A stretch of DNA of 6,485 bases, from positions 1-6,485 of the forward strand of contig JAISWV010000333.1 in NCBI GenBank assembly GCA_031270755.1, written 5' to 3'. Under the pieces are notes generated by a model, which worked only from the letters and a program-made list of their open reading frames with translations, did not search any database and was not told the origin of the DNA. Source of the stretch: Synergistaceae bacterium. Lineage in GTDB: Bacteria; Synergistota; Synergistia; Synergistales; Aminobacteriaceae. Below, in pieces: positions 1 through 6,485 of the stretch. The translations under genes were made by a program, and so were the position numbers. Each line of letters starts with the position of its first letter. Positions within the stretch are counted from its first letter, which is position 1.

Positions 1-531
1 CTGTTCAAAACCCAGCTTCGGGCGCTCTACCGCGCTTCCGCCTTCGGCAAGGTGGCGGTTATGTTTCCCATGATCGCGTCTGTATGGGAAGTTCGGCAGG
101 CCAAACGAATCGCTGACGAAGTCTGCCGCGGGCTGACGGAGAACGGCGTTCCGTTCGCCTCCGACGTGGAGATCGGCATCATGATCGAAACACCGGCCGC
201 CGCGGTTATCAGCGATTTGCTGGCGAAAGAGGTCAATTTTTTCAGTATCGGCACCAACGACCTGACCCAGTACACCATTGCCGCCGACCGGCAGAACCAA
301 AATATCGGACAGTTCTGTGACGCGCGCCACGAGGCGGTGCTGCGGCTCATTCAGCAAACGACGACAAACGCTCATGAAGCGGGTATCTGGGTGAGCGTCT
401 GCGGCGAATTGGGGGCGGATTTGTCCATGGTGAGGACTTTTCTCCGGATGGGTGTCGACGAATTGTCGGTTTCTCCGCCGGCTATCCTGCCGCTTCGCAA
501 AAAAATCATACAAACCGATTCCCGTTCTTGA
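1..531 (+). CDS. ptsI: PTS enzyme I (phosphoenolpyruvate-protein phosphotransferase), C-terminal part, 5' end outside window
   Basis: Cytoplasmic first enzyme of the sugar phosphotransferase system: it takes phosphate from PEP, releases pyruvate and passes the phosphate to HPr. The frame is open from base 1 to TGA at 529-531, giving 176 codons of the PEP-binding TIM-barrel domain (PEP-utilizers C family). The N-terminal phospho-histidine and HPr-binding domains lie upstream of the window. Counted from base 1, visible motifs are MFPMI (21-25), GIMIE with E63, GTNDLTQYT with N86 and D87, and the active-site cysteine C134 in SVCGELG. The spacings 63-87-134 equal those of E. coli Mg-ligands E431 and D455 and catalytic C502, so this part looks functional. 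A start at GTG 52 would be wrong, because homology continues upstream (TQLRALYRASAFG). It lies 45 bp before lrgA, same strand, with no obvious terminator between. Confidence 0.96.
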   Translation: MFKTQLRALYRASAFGKVAVMFPMIASVWEVRQAKRIADEVCRGLTENGVPFASDVEIGIMIETPAAAVISDLLAKEVNFFSIGTNDLTQYTIAADRQNQNIGQFCDARHEAVLRLIQQTTTNAHEAGIWVSVCGELGADLSMVRTFLRMGVDELSVSPPAILPLRKKIIQTDSRS

Positions 532-562
532 CTATTATTGACTCATGGAATGGTTAGGGCGT

Positions 563-570
563 AAGGAGGG
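563..570 (+). promoter_or_regulatory. Ribosome binding site for lrgA
   Basis: AAGGAGGG lies 6 bp before the TTG at 577. This near-perfect Shine-Dalgarno is the reason for choosing TTG as the lrgA start; the hydrophobic first helix begins only a few codons later, so a later start is unlikely. Confidence 0.8.
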
Positions 571-576
571 AAATTT

Positions 577-942
577 TTGAAAGTCACCACGCAATGCGGT
601 TTTTTATTTTTCGTGTGCTTGGTTGGGATTTATTGTTCCCGCCTACTACCTTTTCCAATACCGGCAAGCGTTTTATCGATGCTCGTTCTTTTTGTCCTGT
701 TGCTCTCGCGGCGGGTCGCCCCTTCCAGTCTCAAGGAGACGACGGACGTACTTTTAGGGAATATGGTGTTTTTCTTCATTCCATCCGGCGTGAGAATTGT
801 GGCTCATCTCGATATTCTGCGCGACGATGTTTTCGCCTTGCTGGCGGTTTGTTTAGTAACGACGCTCCTCACTTTCGTCGCGTCGTTTTCTGCCGTCGCC
901 GTCGCCGTTCGGCTTCAGCATAAAATCCAAGAAAGGCACTGA
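577..942 (+). CDS. lrgA: CidA/LrgA family membrane protein (holin-like / pyruvate transporter subunit)
   Basis: Small integral membrane protein of 121 residues, a usual length for the CidA/LrgA family. Four hydrophobic stretches can be read at about residues 7-25, 29-46, 62-80 and 84-108. Family hallmarks are IPASVLSMLVLFVLLL in the second segment and FFFIPSGVRIVAHLDIL in the third (family pattern FFxPAGVGxxxHxxLL). The start is TTG, set by a strong ribosome binding site. LrgA/CidA proteins act with a LrgB/CidB partner; such pairs were first described as holin/antiholin-like regulators of murein hydrolase activity and later as pyruvate transporters in Bacillus and Streptococcus. The partner gene follows after 6 bp but is broken, so this protein may lack its mate unless another lrgB exists. 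The final arginine/histidine-rich tail (about 112-121) is probably cytoplasmic. The family call is firm; the substrate is not visible from sequence. Confidence 0.9.
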   Translation: MKVTTQCGFLFFVCLVGIYCSRLLPFPIPASVLSMLVLFVLLLSRRVAPSSLKETTDVLLGNMVFFFIPSGVRIVAHLDILRDDVFALLAVCLVTTLLTFVASFSAVAVAVRLQHKIQERH

Positions 943-948
943 ATCAAG

Positions 949-1382
949 ATGGAATTTGTTGTGGAAAGCCCTTTTTTCGGCGTCGTGCTCAGCGTTTTTG
1001 CCTACAAAATAGGCCTCATGGCCGCGCGTAAAGCCCCTTCTCCCGTCACGAACCCACTCTTGATCGCAATTCTGTTGATCATCGCGTTTTTGCGAATCTT
1101 TGACGTCTCGTTGAGCGATTACGATAAAGGAGGAAGCCTGTTGACTTTGACACTGTCGCCGCCGTCATTTTCACGGGAATCTTGGGGGCCATTTTTGCTC
1201 CTTTGCTGATCAAGGCGTTGAAAATCAAAGACCCCGTGGTCACGGGCGTTGCAATCGGAACGTCCAGCCATGTCGTCGGCACAGCCCGGGCGTTGGAACT
1301 CGGAGAGACCGAAGGAGCCATGAGCGCCGTAGCGATCGGAGTAACCGGCGTCGCCACCGTCCTTATAGCGATTCTAGATTAG
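949..1382 (+). pseudogene. lrgB: LrgB/CidB family protein, internally deleted and frameshifted
   Basis: LrgB is the multi-spanning membrane partner of LrgA and normally has about 230 residues. The N-terminal 65 residues are typical (FFGVVLS, NPLLIAILLIIAFL, DYDKGGSLL) in the frame starting at ATG 949. From about 1146 the family continues in another frame: FDTVAAVIFTGILGAIFAPL, then KIKDP, GTSSH, GTARALELGETEGAMS, ending at TAG 1380-1382. In intact members roughly 80-95 residues lie between these blocks, including the conserved SVTTPIA region; here they are missing. The two halves meet at about 1143-1152, where TTGAC occurs twice (1141-1145 and 1147-1151). Staying in the first frame adds nonsense residues to a stop at 1209. 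The result cannot be a working LrgB. Alternatives to true decay are a sequencing or assembly collapse. Confidence 0.88.
1237..1381 (+). repeat. Direct repeat, copy 1 (3' end of lrgB)
   Basis: This 145-bp segment recurs at 2979-3123 in the same orientation, offset by 1742 bp, with no gaps and 7 substitutions (at 1258, 1264, 1269, 1273, 1313, 1315 and 1343). Copy 1 is the native one, because its frame continues the lrgB reading frame from upstream. Identity starts just after base 1236 and stops within the stop codon (TAG here, TAA in copy 2). Confidence 0.95.
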
Positions 1383-1433
1383 AAAGATACGCAAGAGGGT
1401 AAAAGAGAGAGGCAGGCGTGGAGTGATAAAAAT

Positions 1434-1438
1434 GGAGG
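1434..1438 (+). promoter_or_regulatory. Ribosome binding site before the chemoreceptor remnant
   Basis: GGAGG lies 6 bp before ATG at 1445. Good spacing suggests that the ATG at 1445 is or was a genuine start, although the protein that follows lacks the first membrane helix expected of a chemoreceptor. Confidence 0.6.
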
Positions 1439-1444
1439 CAAAAT

Positions 1445-3002
1445 ATGATGATTTCTTCATTTTGCAAACTCAGAAATATTCCAACAAGAGCCATCACTAA
1501 GGCTTATTTGGACATTTTGGACCGTACATTTGCAGGCATCGCGAAAATGAACACAGGCTTTGCCGTTTTGGCGAAGGCCGGCGCGGAAATGACCTCCAGG
1601 TCCATTGAAAACCAGGAATATTCCTACCAGAAGGCCAAAGAAACCATCACGGGCGTAAGCCCCGAGAAGATGAAAGAGCTGCTATGATCCAAAATTTGGA
1701 CACGGCAATGAGAAACAGCGACATCGAGATAATGAACGAAACTCACGAAAACATCCGACAAATCCAGGGCAAGGGCAAAACGTTCCTGGAAAAACTCGAC
1801 GAGCCGGAGCAGAAGCGAATACTGTCCCAATTGCTCTCAGCGGCGGAGACCTACAATGGCAACCGCGGCAATTTTGTCTCCGCGTACAAAGAGCTGCAGA
1901 CCCTTCTCACCGACCGTGCCCCGCTCATGGACACTTTTAACACGGAATCGTCGGCCGCATCCGCAATGTCCATGAACCGCGTCAAATCGGTCTCCCAGAC
2001 CAGCGACGATGAATTGAACGCGTCTGTTGTCATCTTGTGGACGTCGACGGCAATAGCCATCGTTCTCGGCGTCATCATCGCCTTTTTCATTGCCCGCAGC
2101 ATTGCCGGACACCTGAATACCATCGTCGGATTGGCGAAGCGCGCCGAAGGCGGCGACCTCACCATCGTCGAAAAAGACTTCGGCTATGAGGGCGAAGACG
2201 AGCTGGGGCGCCTGGCGGCTGCCCTGTCCAATATGGTGGTCGCACAGGAACACTCCATGCAGGAAGTCGTGTCCGTCGCAGGCAAGCTCACGGACAACGC
2301 GAACAACCTTTCTTCTCTCTCTGAGGAAACGCATGCCTCCGTGGAAGAGGTCAAAGCCTCCATCGAGCAAGTCTCCACTCTGAGCAAAAGCAACGGCGCG
2401 GCGCTGGAAGTGTGCAACGCAGGCGTCGAAGAAATGAGTCCGGGGCCGATACCGTGGCTCAGTCCGCAACGGACAGCGCTTCTTTTATCGCCCAGACGAC
2501 AGCTACCTCCAACAATGCCGTGGAGACGGTGAACAACGTCATCAAGGGTATGCAGAACGTGGACAAAAACGCTAAAGAAAGCGAAAGCAAGACACTGGAA
2601 CTGGTGGAGTCCGTGAAGAACATCAGCAACTTCGTGTCGGTCATCACAGGCATAGCGGCGCAGACGAATCTGCTGGCGCTGAACGCGGCTATCGAGGCTG
2701 CGAGGGCCGGAGACGTCGGACGGGGATTCGCCGTGGTGGCGGAAGAAGTGCGGAAGCTGGCGGAGGAATCCGCGCGTACGGCCCAGAACGTGAAGGGAAT
2801 TATCACAGAACTGCAGGCCGGCGCGCAAAAAAACATAGAAGCGACGACGGAGGCCGGACGGATGCTGGCGGAGACCCTGACGCAGGCGGAGCAGGCTCAG
2901 GAGGAACTCCACGACGCGTTGGAACAGATGAACAAGGCGAACGATTCCATCCAAAACATCGCGGCTGTAGCGGAAGAATGGTCACGGGCGTTGCAATCGT
3001 AA
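1445..3002 (+). pseudogene. Methyl-accepting chemotaxis protein remnant in three frames, truncated at the 3' end
   Basis: Chemoreceptors are membrane proteins that signal to CheA/CheW. Segment 1 (ATG 1445 to TGA 1685-1687) encodes 80 residues of helical sensor-like sequence without a membrane helix. Segment 2 starts at the overlapping ATG 1684 in the next frame: periplasmic helices, TM2 (its residues about 114-136, bases 2023-2091), HAMP (about 137-188, with DELGRL), then adaptation helices up to EEMS. At about 2437-2441 the homology moves to a third frame ([10 protein letters not shown]), which carries the conserved hairpin tip at 2641-2772 ([38 protein letters not shown]). Each switch fits loss of one base. 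The frame enters the lrgB repeat at 2979, adds WSRALQS and stops at TAA 3000-3002, so the C-terminal adaptation helix is missing. Segment 1 could instead be a separate small gene translationally coupled by ATGA, but the helix reads on naturally across the joint. Confidence 0.87.
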
Positions 3003-3124
3003 CGTTCAGCAATGCCGTCGGCACAGCCCGGGCGTTGGAACTCGGAGAGACCGAGGAAGCCATGAGCGCCGTAGCGATCGGAGTGACCGGCGTCGCCACC
3101 GTCCTTATAGCGATTCTAGATTAA
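2978..3124 (+). pseudogene. lrgB 3' fragment (48-codon open frame)
   Basis: Read in the lrgB frame, the repeat copy gives ATG at 2978 followed by 47 codons to TAA 3122-3124, matching the last third of LrgB (GTARALELGETEEAMS, VTGVATVLIAILD). The ATG arises at the fusion joint: base 2978 belongs to the chemoreceptor side. The conserved GTSSH of copy 1 has become VTFSN, losing the histidine, and EGAMS has become EEAMS. This points to relaxed selection. No ribosome binding site is evident before the ATG, so expression is doubtful. I regard it as a dead fragment. Confidence 0.75.
2979..3123 (+). repeat. Direct repeat, copy 2 (fused to the chemoreceptor remnant)
   Basis: Second copy of the lrgB 3' end, 138 of 145 bases identical to 1237-1381 with no gaps. 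It begins immediately after the chemoreceptor codons for VAEE at 2978 and ends in a stop codon. Sequence on both outer sides differs from copy 1, so the block is a discrete duplication and not the edge of a larger one still visible here. Confidence 0.95.
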
Positions 3125-3220
3125 TAATAGAAATCCGTCGCGCTGTCTTGCTTGTTAAAGAGGCAAGGCCCTTGGTTTCCTTCGACCCAAACTTGCGTCC
3201 TCCGTTTTTACCGTTCAAGT
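3125..3220. other. Short convergent intergenic region with no recognised gene or terminator
   Basis: It separates the lrgB fragment (+) from the end of the ATPase operon (-). On the minus strand GGAGG (3199-3203) sits 8 bp before a TTG at 3188-3190, but that frame ends after 11 codons (stop 3155-3157). Another minus frame, with no start codon, reads KETKGLASLTSKTARR, only faintly like the PTK...LKxxL...ARRG beginning of V-ATPase subunit D. I saw no strong GC-rich hairpin with a T run; CTTGC/GCAAG at 3147-3167 is too weak to call. Confidence 0.5.
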
Positions 3221-4684
3221 TCAGCTTTCCGCAGGAGCGGCCTTGCTTTCGGGAACGTCCTCGGGTTTTCCCCGCTGGTTGGGTTTGATGTACTTTTCCA
3301 TGTCCTCCATGGAAACGCGGGTCAGGGCGCTGACCGGCAGGGAGGCCAGCAGCCGCCAGGACATGTCCAGGGATTGCCCGATGTCGCGGTTTTCGTCCCT
3401 GCCCTGGCTGATGTAGGTCTTCTCGAACTCTTCTCCGAAGGCGAGGTAGGCCTTGTCCTCCTCTCCCAGCTCGTCGCGGCCAACGACTTCGGCCAGCGCC
3501 TTCACTTCCTGCACGCGGCTGTAGCACGCGAAAAGCTGGCTCGACACGCTGGGGTGGTCCTCCCGGGTGTAGCCCTTGCCGATGCCGTCCTTCATCAGGC
3601 GGGACAAGCTGGGCAGAGGGTCGATGGGCGGATAGACGCCCCTGGCGTCCAGTTCCCGGGAGAGCACGATCTGTCCCTCGGTGATAAAGCCCGTCTGGTC
3701 GGGAACGGGGTTCGTGATGTCGTCGTTGGGCATGGTCAAGATGGGCAAAAACGTGATGCTGCCCTCCTTGCCTTTCAAAACCCCGGCCCGCTCGTAAAGC
3801 GACGCCAGATCGCTGTAGAGGTAAGACGGATATCCCTTGCGGCTGGGTATCTCCCCCCGGCTCACCGAGAGCTCGCGCAGCGCCTCGCAGTAACTGGTGA
3901 TGTCCGTGACGATGACCAGCACGTGCATCCCCAAGTCGAAGGCCAAGTACTCCGCCGCCGTCAAGGCGTAGCGCGGCGTGGCGATGCGCTCGATAACGGG
4001 GTCGTCCGCCAGGTTCTGGAACAGCACCAGGTTCGTCCCCCGCCGGGACAGGGACGAGGCGAAGGCCGCCGCGTCGTCGTGCTTGATCCCCACTCCCGCG
4101 AACACCACCGCGAAATTTTCGGCTCCCACCAGTTTCGCCTGGGAGGCGATCTGAATCGCCAGTTGGTTGTGGGGCAGGCCGTTGCCCGAGAAAATGGGCA
4201 GCTTTTGCCCGCGTATCAGGGTCGTCAGCACGTCGATGGTCGAGAAGCCCGTGTTGATGAAGTCTCGCGGGTAGACGCGGGCCATGGGGTTTATGGGCGA
4301 GCCGTTGACGTTGCGTTTGATGTCGCTGTATACCGGTCCGCTGCCGTCCAGGGGGCGTCCCAGGCCATCGAAGGTCCGCCCCAGGATGGAGGGCCCCAGG
4401 GTGATCTCCAGGGGGCGTCCCAGAAACCGGGCGCGGGACGTGGCGGGAACCAGGCCCTCGGTGCCCGCGAAGACCTGCACCATGATGGCCTCCTCGCTGA
4501 CCATGATAGCCCGCCCCAAGCGGGGGGCACTGCCCTCCTGAGCGCTGCCCCCTTGAGCGCCGTAAAATTCTCCTTCCGGGGGAAGGATCTCCACCACCTC
4601 GTCGTACCCCACTCCCGGGGTGCCCTTGAGCATCACGATGGGACCGTCGATTTTATCTATTCCTGTGTATTCCGTGAAGGCCAT
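3221..4684 (-). CDS. ntpB: V/A-type ATPase subunit B (regulatory, non-catalytic)
   Basis: Subunit B alternates with subunit A in the A3B3 headpiece of the V1/A1 sector, on the cytoplasmic side; the complex couples ATP hydrolysis or synthesis to H+ or Na+ transport. The protein has 487 residues, slightly longer than the usual 455-470. N-terminal barrel motifs are GVGYDEVVEI (24-33), VQVFAGTEGL (69-78), LGPSILGRTFDGLGRPLD (96-113) and FINTGFSTIDVL (142-153). The P-loop position reads FSGNGLPHN (165-173), the degenerate form expected of the non-catalytic subunit. Further typical blocks are DITSYCEALRE (261-271), GYPSYLYSDLA (284-294) and LTMPNDDITNPVPD (316-329). Two oddities are an Ala/Gln/Gly/Ser loop at about 41-54 and a Pro/Ala/Glu-rich tail after 465. 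ATG at 4684 is 4 bp after the subunit A stop. Subunit D is not found downstream. Also called atpB. Confidence 0.96.
   Translation of the reverse strand: MAFTEYTGIDKIDGPIVMLKGTPGVGYDEVVEILPPEGEFYGAQGGSAQEGSAPRLGRAIMVSEEAIMVQVFAGTEGLVPATSRARFLGRPLEITLGPSILGRTFDGLGRPLDGSGPVYSDIKRNVNGSPINPMARVYPRDFINTGFSTIDVLTTLIRGQKLPIFSGNGLPHNQLAIQIASQAKLVGAENFAVVFAGVGIKHDDAAAFASSLSRRGTNLVLFQNLADDPVIERIATPRYALTAAEYLAFDLGMHVLVIVTDITSYCEALRELSVSRGEIPSRKGYPSYLYSDLASLYERAGVLKGKEGSITFLPILTMPNDDITNPVPDQTGFITEGQIVLSRELDARGVYPPIDPLPSLSRLMKDGIGKGYTREDHPSVSSQLFACYSRVQEVKALAEVVGRDELGEEDKAYLAFGEEFEKTYISQGRDENRDIGQSLDMSWRLLASLPVSALTRVSMEDMEKYIKPNQRGKPEDVPESKAAPAES
4529..4558 (-). repeat. Tandem 15-bp repeat inside ntpB (two units)
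   Basis: On the coding strand, GCTCAAGGGGGCAGC is followed directly by GCTCAGGAGGGCAGT (12 of 15 bases equal). They encode AQGGS then AQEGS, residues 43-52 of subunit B, followed by AP. The units fall in a loop of the N-terminal barrel where family members are usually about 13 residues shorter. Confidence 0.75.
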
Positions 4685-4688
4685 GACC

Positions 4689-6485
4689 TTATACTCCCTC
4701 CTCTTCCTGAACCAGGCGCTCGGTGCCGATTTTTTCCAGGCGCTCCCGGAGGCGTTTCGCCAGGGACTCGAAACCGGCCTTGTCGTCGGCCGCCAGTTCC
4801 CGGACGTGGGTCAGCTCCACCAGTTCCTTCATTCTGCGGATGAGGGTCAAGGGGCATCCCCCGGCGACGAGTTTTTTTGCCTGATTGTGAAAGTCCAGGA
4901 TCATCTTCATGATCGTTACGCCCTTGGAGGGCGGGCAGAAGGAATCTTCGCTGAAGGAGTTTTGCTGCAGGTAACCGTTTTTCAGAAGGGAGGCCGTCAG
5001 CGCAATCAGCCGTTGAGCGTCGGGCAGGACGTCCTCCCCCATCAGGCGGACCGTTTGCTGCACCACGTCGTCCTCCGCCAGAACCGCCCGGGCCTCTTCC
5101 CGAAGCGCGGACCAAGACGGATCGACGTTTTGGTGGTACCAATCCTCGACCTCCCCCGCGTACTCGCTGTAGGAGTCCATCCAGCTGATCGCCGGGAAGT
5201 GCCGCGCGTGGGCCAGAGAAGCGTCCAGCGCCCAAAAGCAGCGGATGAAGCGCTTGGTGTGGCGCGTGACGGGCTCCGTGAAGTCGCCGCCGGGGGGCGA
5301 GACCGCTCCGATGACGCTGATGCTGGCCGTCTTGTCCCCGAAGGTGCGCACCTTGCCCGCGCGCTCGTAGAACTCGGCCAAGCGCGTCGCCAGGTACGCG
5401 GGGAAGCCCTCTTCGGCCGGAATTTCGCCCAAACGCCCGGAGAGCTCCCGGAGCGCCTCGGCCCACCGGCTGGTGGAGTCGGCCATCATGGCCACGTCGT
5501 ATCCCATGTCGCGGTAGTACTCCGCGATGGTGATTCCCGTGTAGATGCTGGCCTCCCGGGCGGCCACCGGCATGTTGGAGGTGTTGGCGATGAGGATGGT
5601 GCGCTGCATCAAAGGTTTTTTGGAATAGGGGTCTTCCAGGGACGGGAATTCCTCCAGCACCTGGGTCATTTCGTTGCCCCGCTCGCCGCAGCCGATGTAG
5701 ACCACGACCTTGGCGTCGCTCCACTTGGCCAGCTGGTGCTGAGTCACGGTCTTGCCCGTGCCGAACCCGCCGGGGATGGCTGCCACGCCGCCCTTGGATA
5801 TGGGAAACAGCCCGTCGATGACCCGCTGGCCCGTAATTAGAGGTTCGTCGGGCAAGAGGCGTTCCTTGTAGGGGCGCGGAGTGCGCACCGGCCAATAGTG
5901 GAACATCGTCAGGCGCGAGACCTTGCCGTCCACGCCCCTTATTCGGGCCACCACGTCCGAGGTCTTGTAGAACCCAGGCGCGGCCACGAACTCCACCTCG
6001 CCCTCGACACCTCGGGGAACCGTCACGCGGTTCTCGATCAGGTCCGTCTCCTTGATGGTGGCGACGACCATGCCGCCCGATACCACGTCGCCTGCCTTGC
6101 AGACGGGCGTCACCTCCCAGGAGCGATCCATGTCGATGGGGTCGAGGCTCGTGCCCCGGGCGAGAAAGCCCCCTTCTTTTTCCATCAAGCGGTCCAAAGG
6201 ACGCCCGATGCCGTCGATGATATGCCCGATGAGGCCGGGGCCAAGGCAGATGGACAAAGGGTGTCCCAGTCCCTTGACGGGCTCCCCCGATTTTATCCCG
6301 GTGGTGTCCTCGTAAACTTGGATGACGCCCAGGTCTCCGTCCATGCGACGGATTTCCCCCGTGAGCCCCAAATGTCCCACCTGCACCAGCTCGCGCATGG
6401 CGAAGCGGGACATGCCAGCGGCGTTCACCACGGGACCGTTGATCATGGTCACCGTGCCCAGCTTCGACTCGAAATCCTTTTCTTT
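4689..6485 (-). CDS. ntpA: V/A-type ATPase subunit A (catalytic), 5' end probably outside window
   Basis: Catalytic subunit of the V1/A1 headpiece; it binds and hydrolyses or makes ATP at the A/B interface. Numbering from GTG 6452: barrel and [16 protein letters not shown] (71-86); the A-type-specific bulge region (about 100-190); Walker A GGFGTGKT (228-235, K234); GCGERGNE (254-261, with catalytic E257); Walker B and following [15 protein letters not shown] (322-336); [10 protein letters not shown] (385-394); C-terminal helical domain to TAA 4689-4691. From GTG 6452 it is 587 residues, near the family norm of 580-600. The frame stays open to the window edge, and upstream residues ([14 protein letters not shown]) look like the usual start of the first strand, while no ribosome binding site precedes GTG 6452, so the true start is probably beyond 6485. 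The second P-loop residue is Gly where Pro (GPFGxGKT) is common. First gene of the visible operon, followed by ntpB. Also called atpA. Confidence 0.96.
   Translation of the reverse strand, partial: KEKDFESKLGTVTMINGPVVNAAGMSRFAMRELVQVGHLGLTGEIRRMDGDLGVIQVYEDTTGIKSGEPVKGLGHPLSICLGPGLIGHIIDGIGRPLDRLMEKEGGFLARGTSLDPIDMDRSWEVTPVCKAGDVVSGGMVVATIKETDLIENRVTVPRGVEGEVEFVAAPGFYKTSDVVARIRGVDGKVSRLTMFHYWPVRTPRPYKERLLPDEPLITGQRVIDGLFPISKGGVAAIPGGFGTGKTVTQHQLAKWSDAKVVVYIGCGERGNEMTQVLEEFPSLEDPYSKKPLMQRTILIANTSNMPVAAREASIYTGITIAEYYRDMGYDVAMMADSTSRWAEALRELSGRLGEIPAEEGFPAYLATRLAEFYERAGKVRTFGDKTASISVIGAVSPPGGDFTEPVTRHTKRFIRCFWALDASLAHARHFPAISWMDSYSEYAGEVEDWYHQNVDPSWSALREEARAVLAEDDVVQQTVRLMGEDVLPDAQRLIALTASLLKNGYLQQNSFSEDSFCPPSKGVTIMKMILDFHNQAKKLVAGGCPLTLIRRMKELVELTHVRELAADDKAGFESLAKRLRERLEKIGTERLVQEEEGV
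4694..4702 (-). promoter_or_regulatory. Ribosome binding site for ntpB
   Basis: On the minus strand AGGAGGGAG lies within the last codons of subunit A, 9 bp before the ATG at 4684 counted from its nearer edge. It supports this start and tight co-translation of A and B. Confidence 0.7.

Noticed and set aside
528..543. Two TTGACT boxes 10 bp apart (528-533, 538-543) after ptsI as a possible -35 element or operator
   Set aside because: No acceptable -10 hexamer lies 16-18 bp downstream of either box, and the first overlaps the ptsI stop. Likely chance.
228..2700. Base-composition change as proof of a chimera or gene transfer
   Set aside because: The lrgA stretch is AT-richer by eye, but the chemoreceptor 3' part is as GC-rich as the ATPase genes, so there is no clean boundary at the repeat. 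A windowed GC and codon-use calculation would be needed.
1837..2954. Long minus-strand frames opposite the chemoreceptor (1837-2469, 2184-2954)
   Set aside because: The translations are arginine/histidine-rich and without motifs, while the + strand shows TM2, HAMP and the signalling hairpin.
1237..3123. The repeat-flanked block as a transposon or integrative element
   Set aside because: No transposase, integrase, terminal inverted repeats or attachment-site features are present. The repeats are lrgB coding sequence and far too long for a normal target-site duplication.
3147..3180. Possible bidirectional terminator (CTTGC...GCAAG and CAAGGCCCTTG)
   Set aside because: The stems are 5 bp only, one with a 1-base loop, and no T run follows on either strand.
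3152..5840. Very long open frames on the + strand opposite ntpB and ntpA (3152-4843 and 4620-5840)
   Set aside because: They are antisense shadows of GC-rich, strongly biased ATPase genes. Their translations are rich in H, R, Q, G and V and show no domain pattern, and the minus-strand frames carry clear family motifs.

Overview
The window fits an anaerobic bacterium that runs a V/A-type (Ntp/Atp) rotary ATPase. Synergistota is my best guess, from the look of the chemoreceptor signalling domain and the V-type A/B pair. This is an impression from sequence style, not a phylogeny; clostridia or spirochaetes are not excluded.

Left arm, + strand (1-1382): the last 176 codons of PTS enzyme I (ptsI, cut by the window edge) are followed by an intact CidA/LrgA-family membrane protein gene. 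Next comes an lrgB gene that has lost its central part and its reading frame at about 1143-1152. In other bacteria LrgA/LrgB-type pairs act as pyruvate transporters or holin-like proteins. Here only the lrgA half looks intact.

Middle, + strand (1445-3124): remains of a methyl-accepting chemotaxis protein gene. A sensor-like helical part, TM2, HAMP and the signalling hairpin can all be read, but in three successive frames, with no TM1 and no C-terminal end. Its 3' end is fused to a second copy of the last 145 bp of lrgB. The chemoreceptor remnant therefore lies between two direct repeats (1237-1381 and 2979-3123) that differ at 7 of 145 positions with no gaps. About 2 kb (1.14-3.12 kb) is thus scrambled or decaying sequence, or a chimeric/error-prone assembly.

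Right arm, - strand (3221-6485): a convergent operon fragment encoding V-type ATPase catalytic subunit A (running off the right edge) and regulatory subunit B, separated by 4 bp. Both look functional and carry the expected nucleotide-site motifs. Subunit B has an unusual Gly/Ser/Ala/Gln-rich loop made by a short tandem repeat. The subunit D gene that commonly follows A and B is not visible; the operon ends about 100 bp from the repeat copy.

I saw no tRNA, rRNA, CRISPR array, insertion sequence or convincing terminator. I found no new biological system. The strongest observation is the repeat-flanked chemoreceptor remnant and the damaged lrgB beside it.
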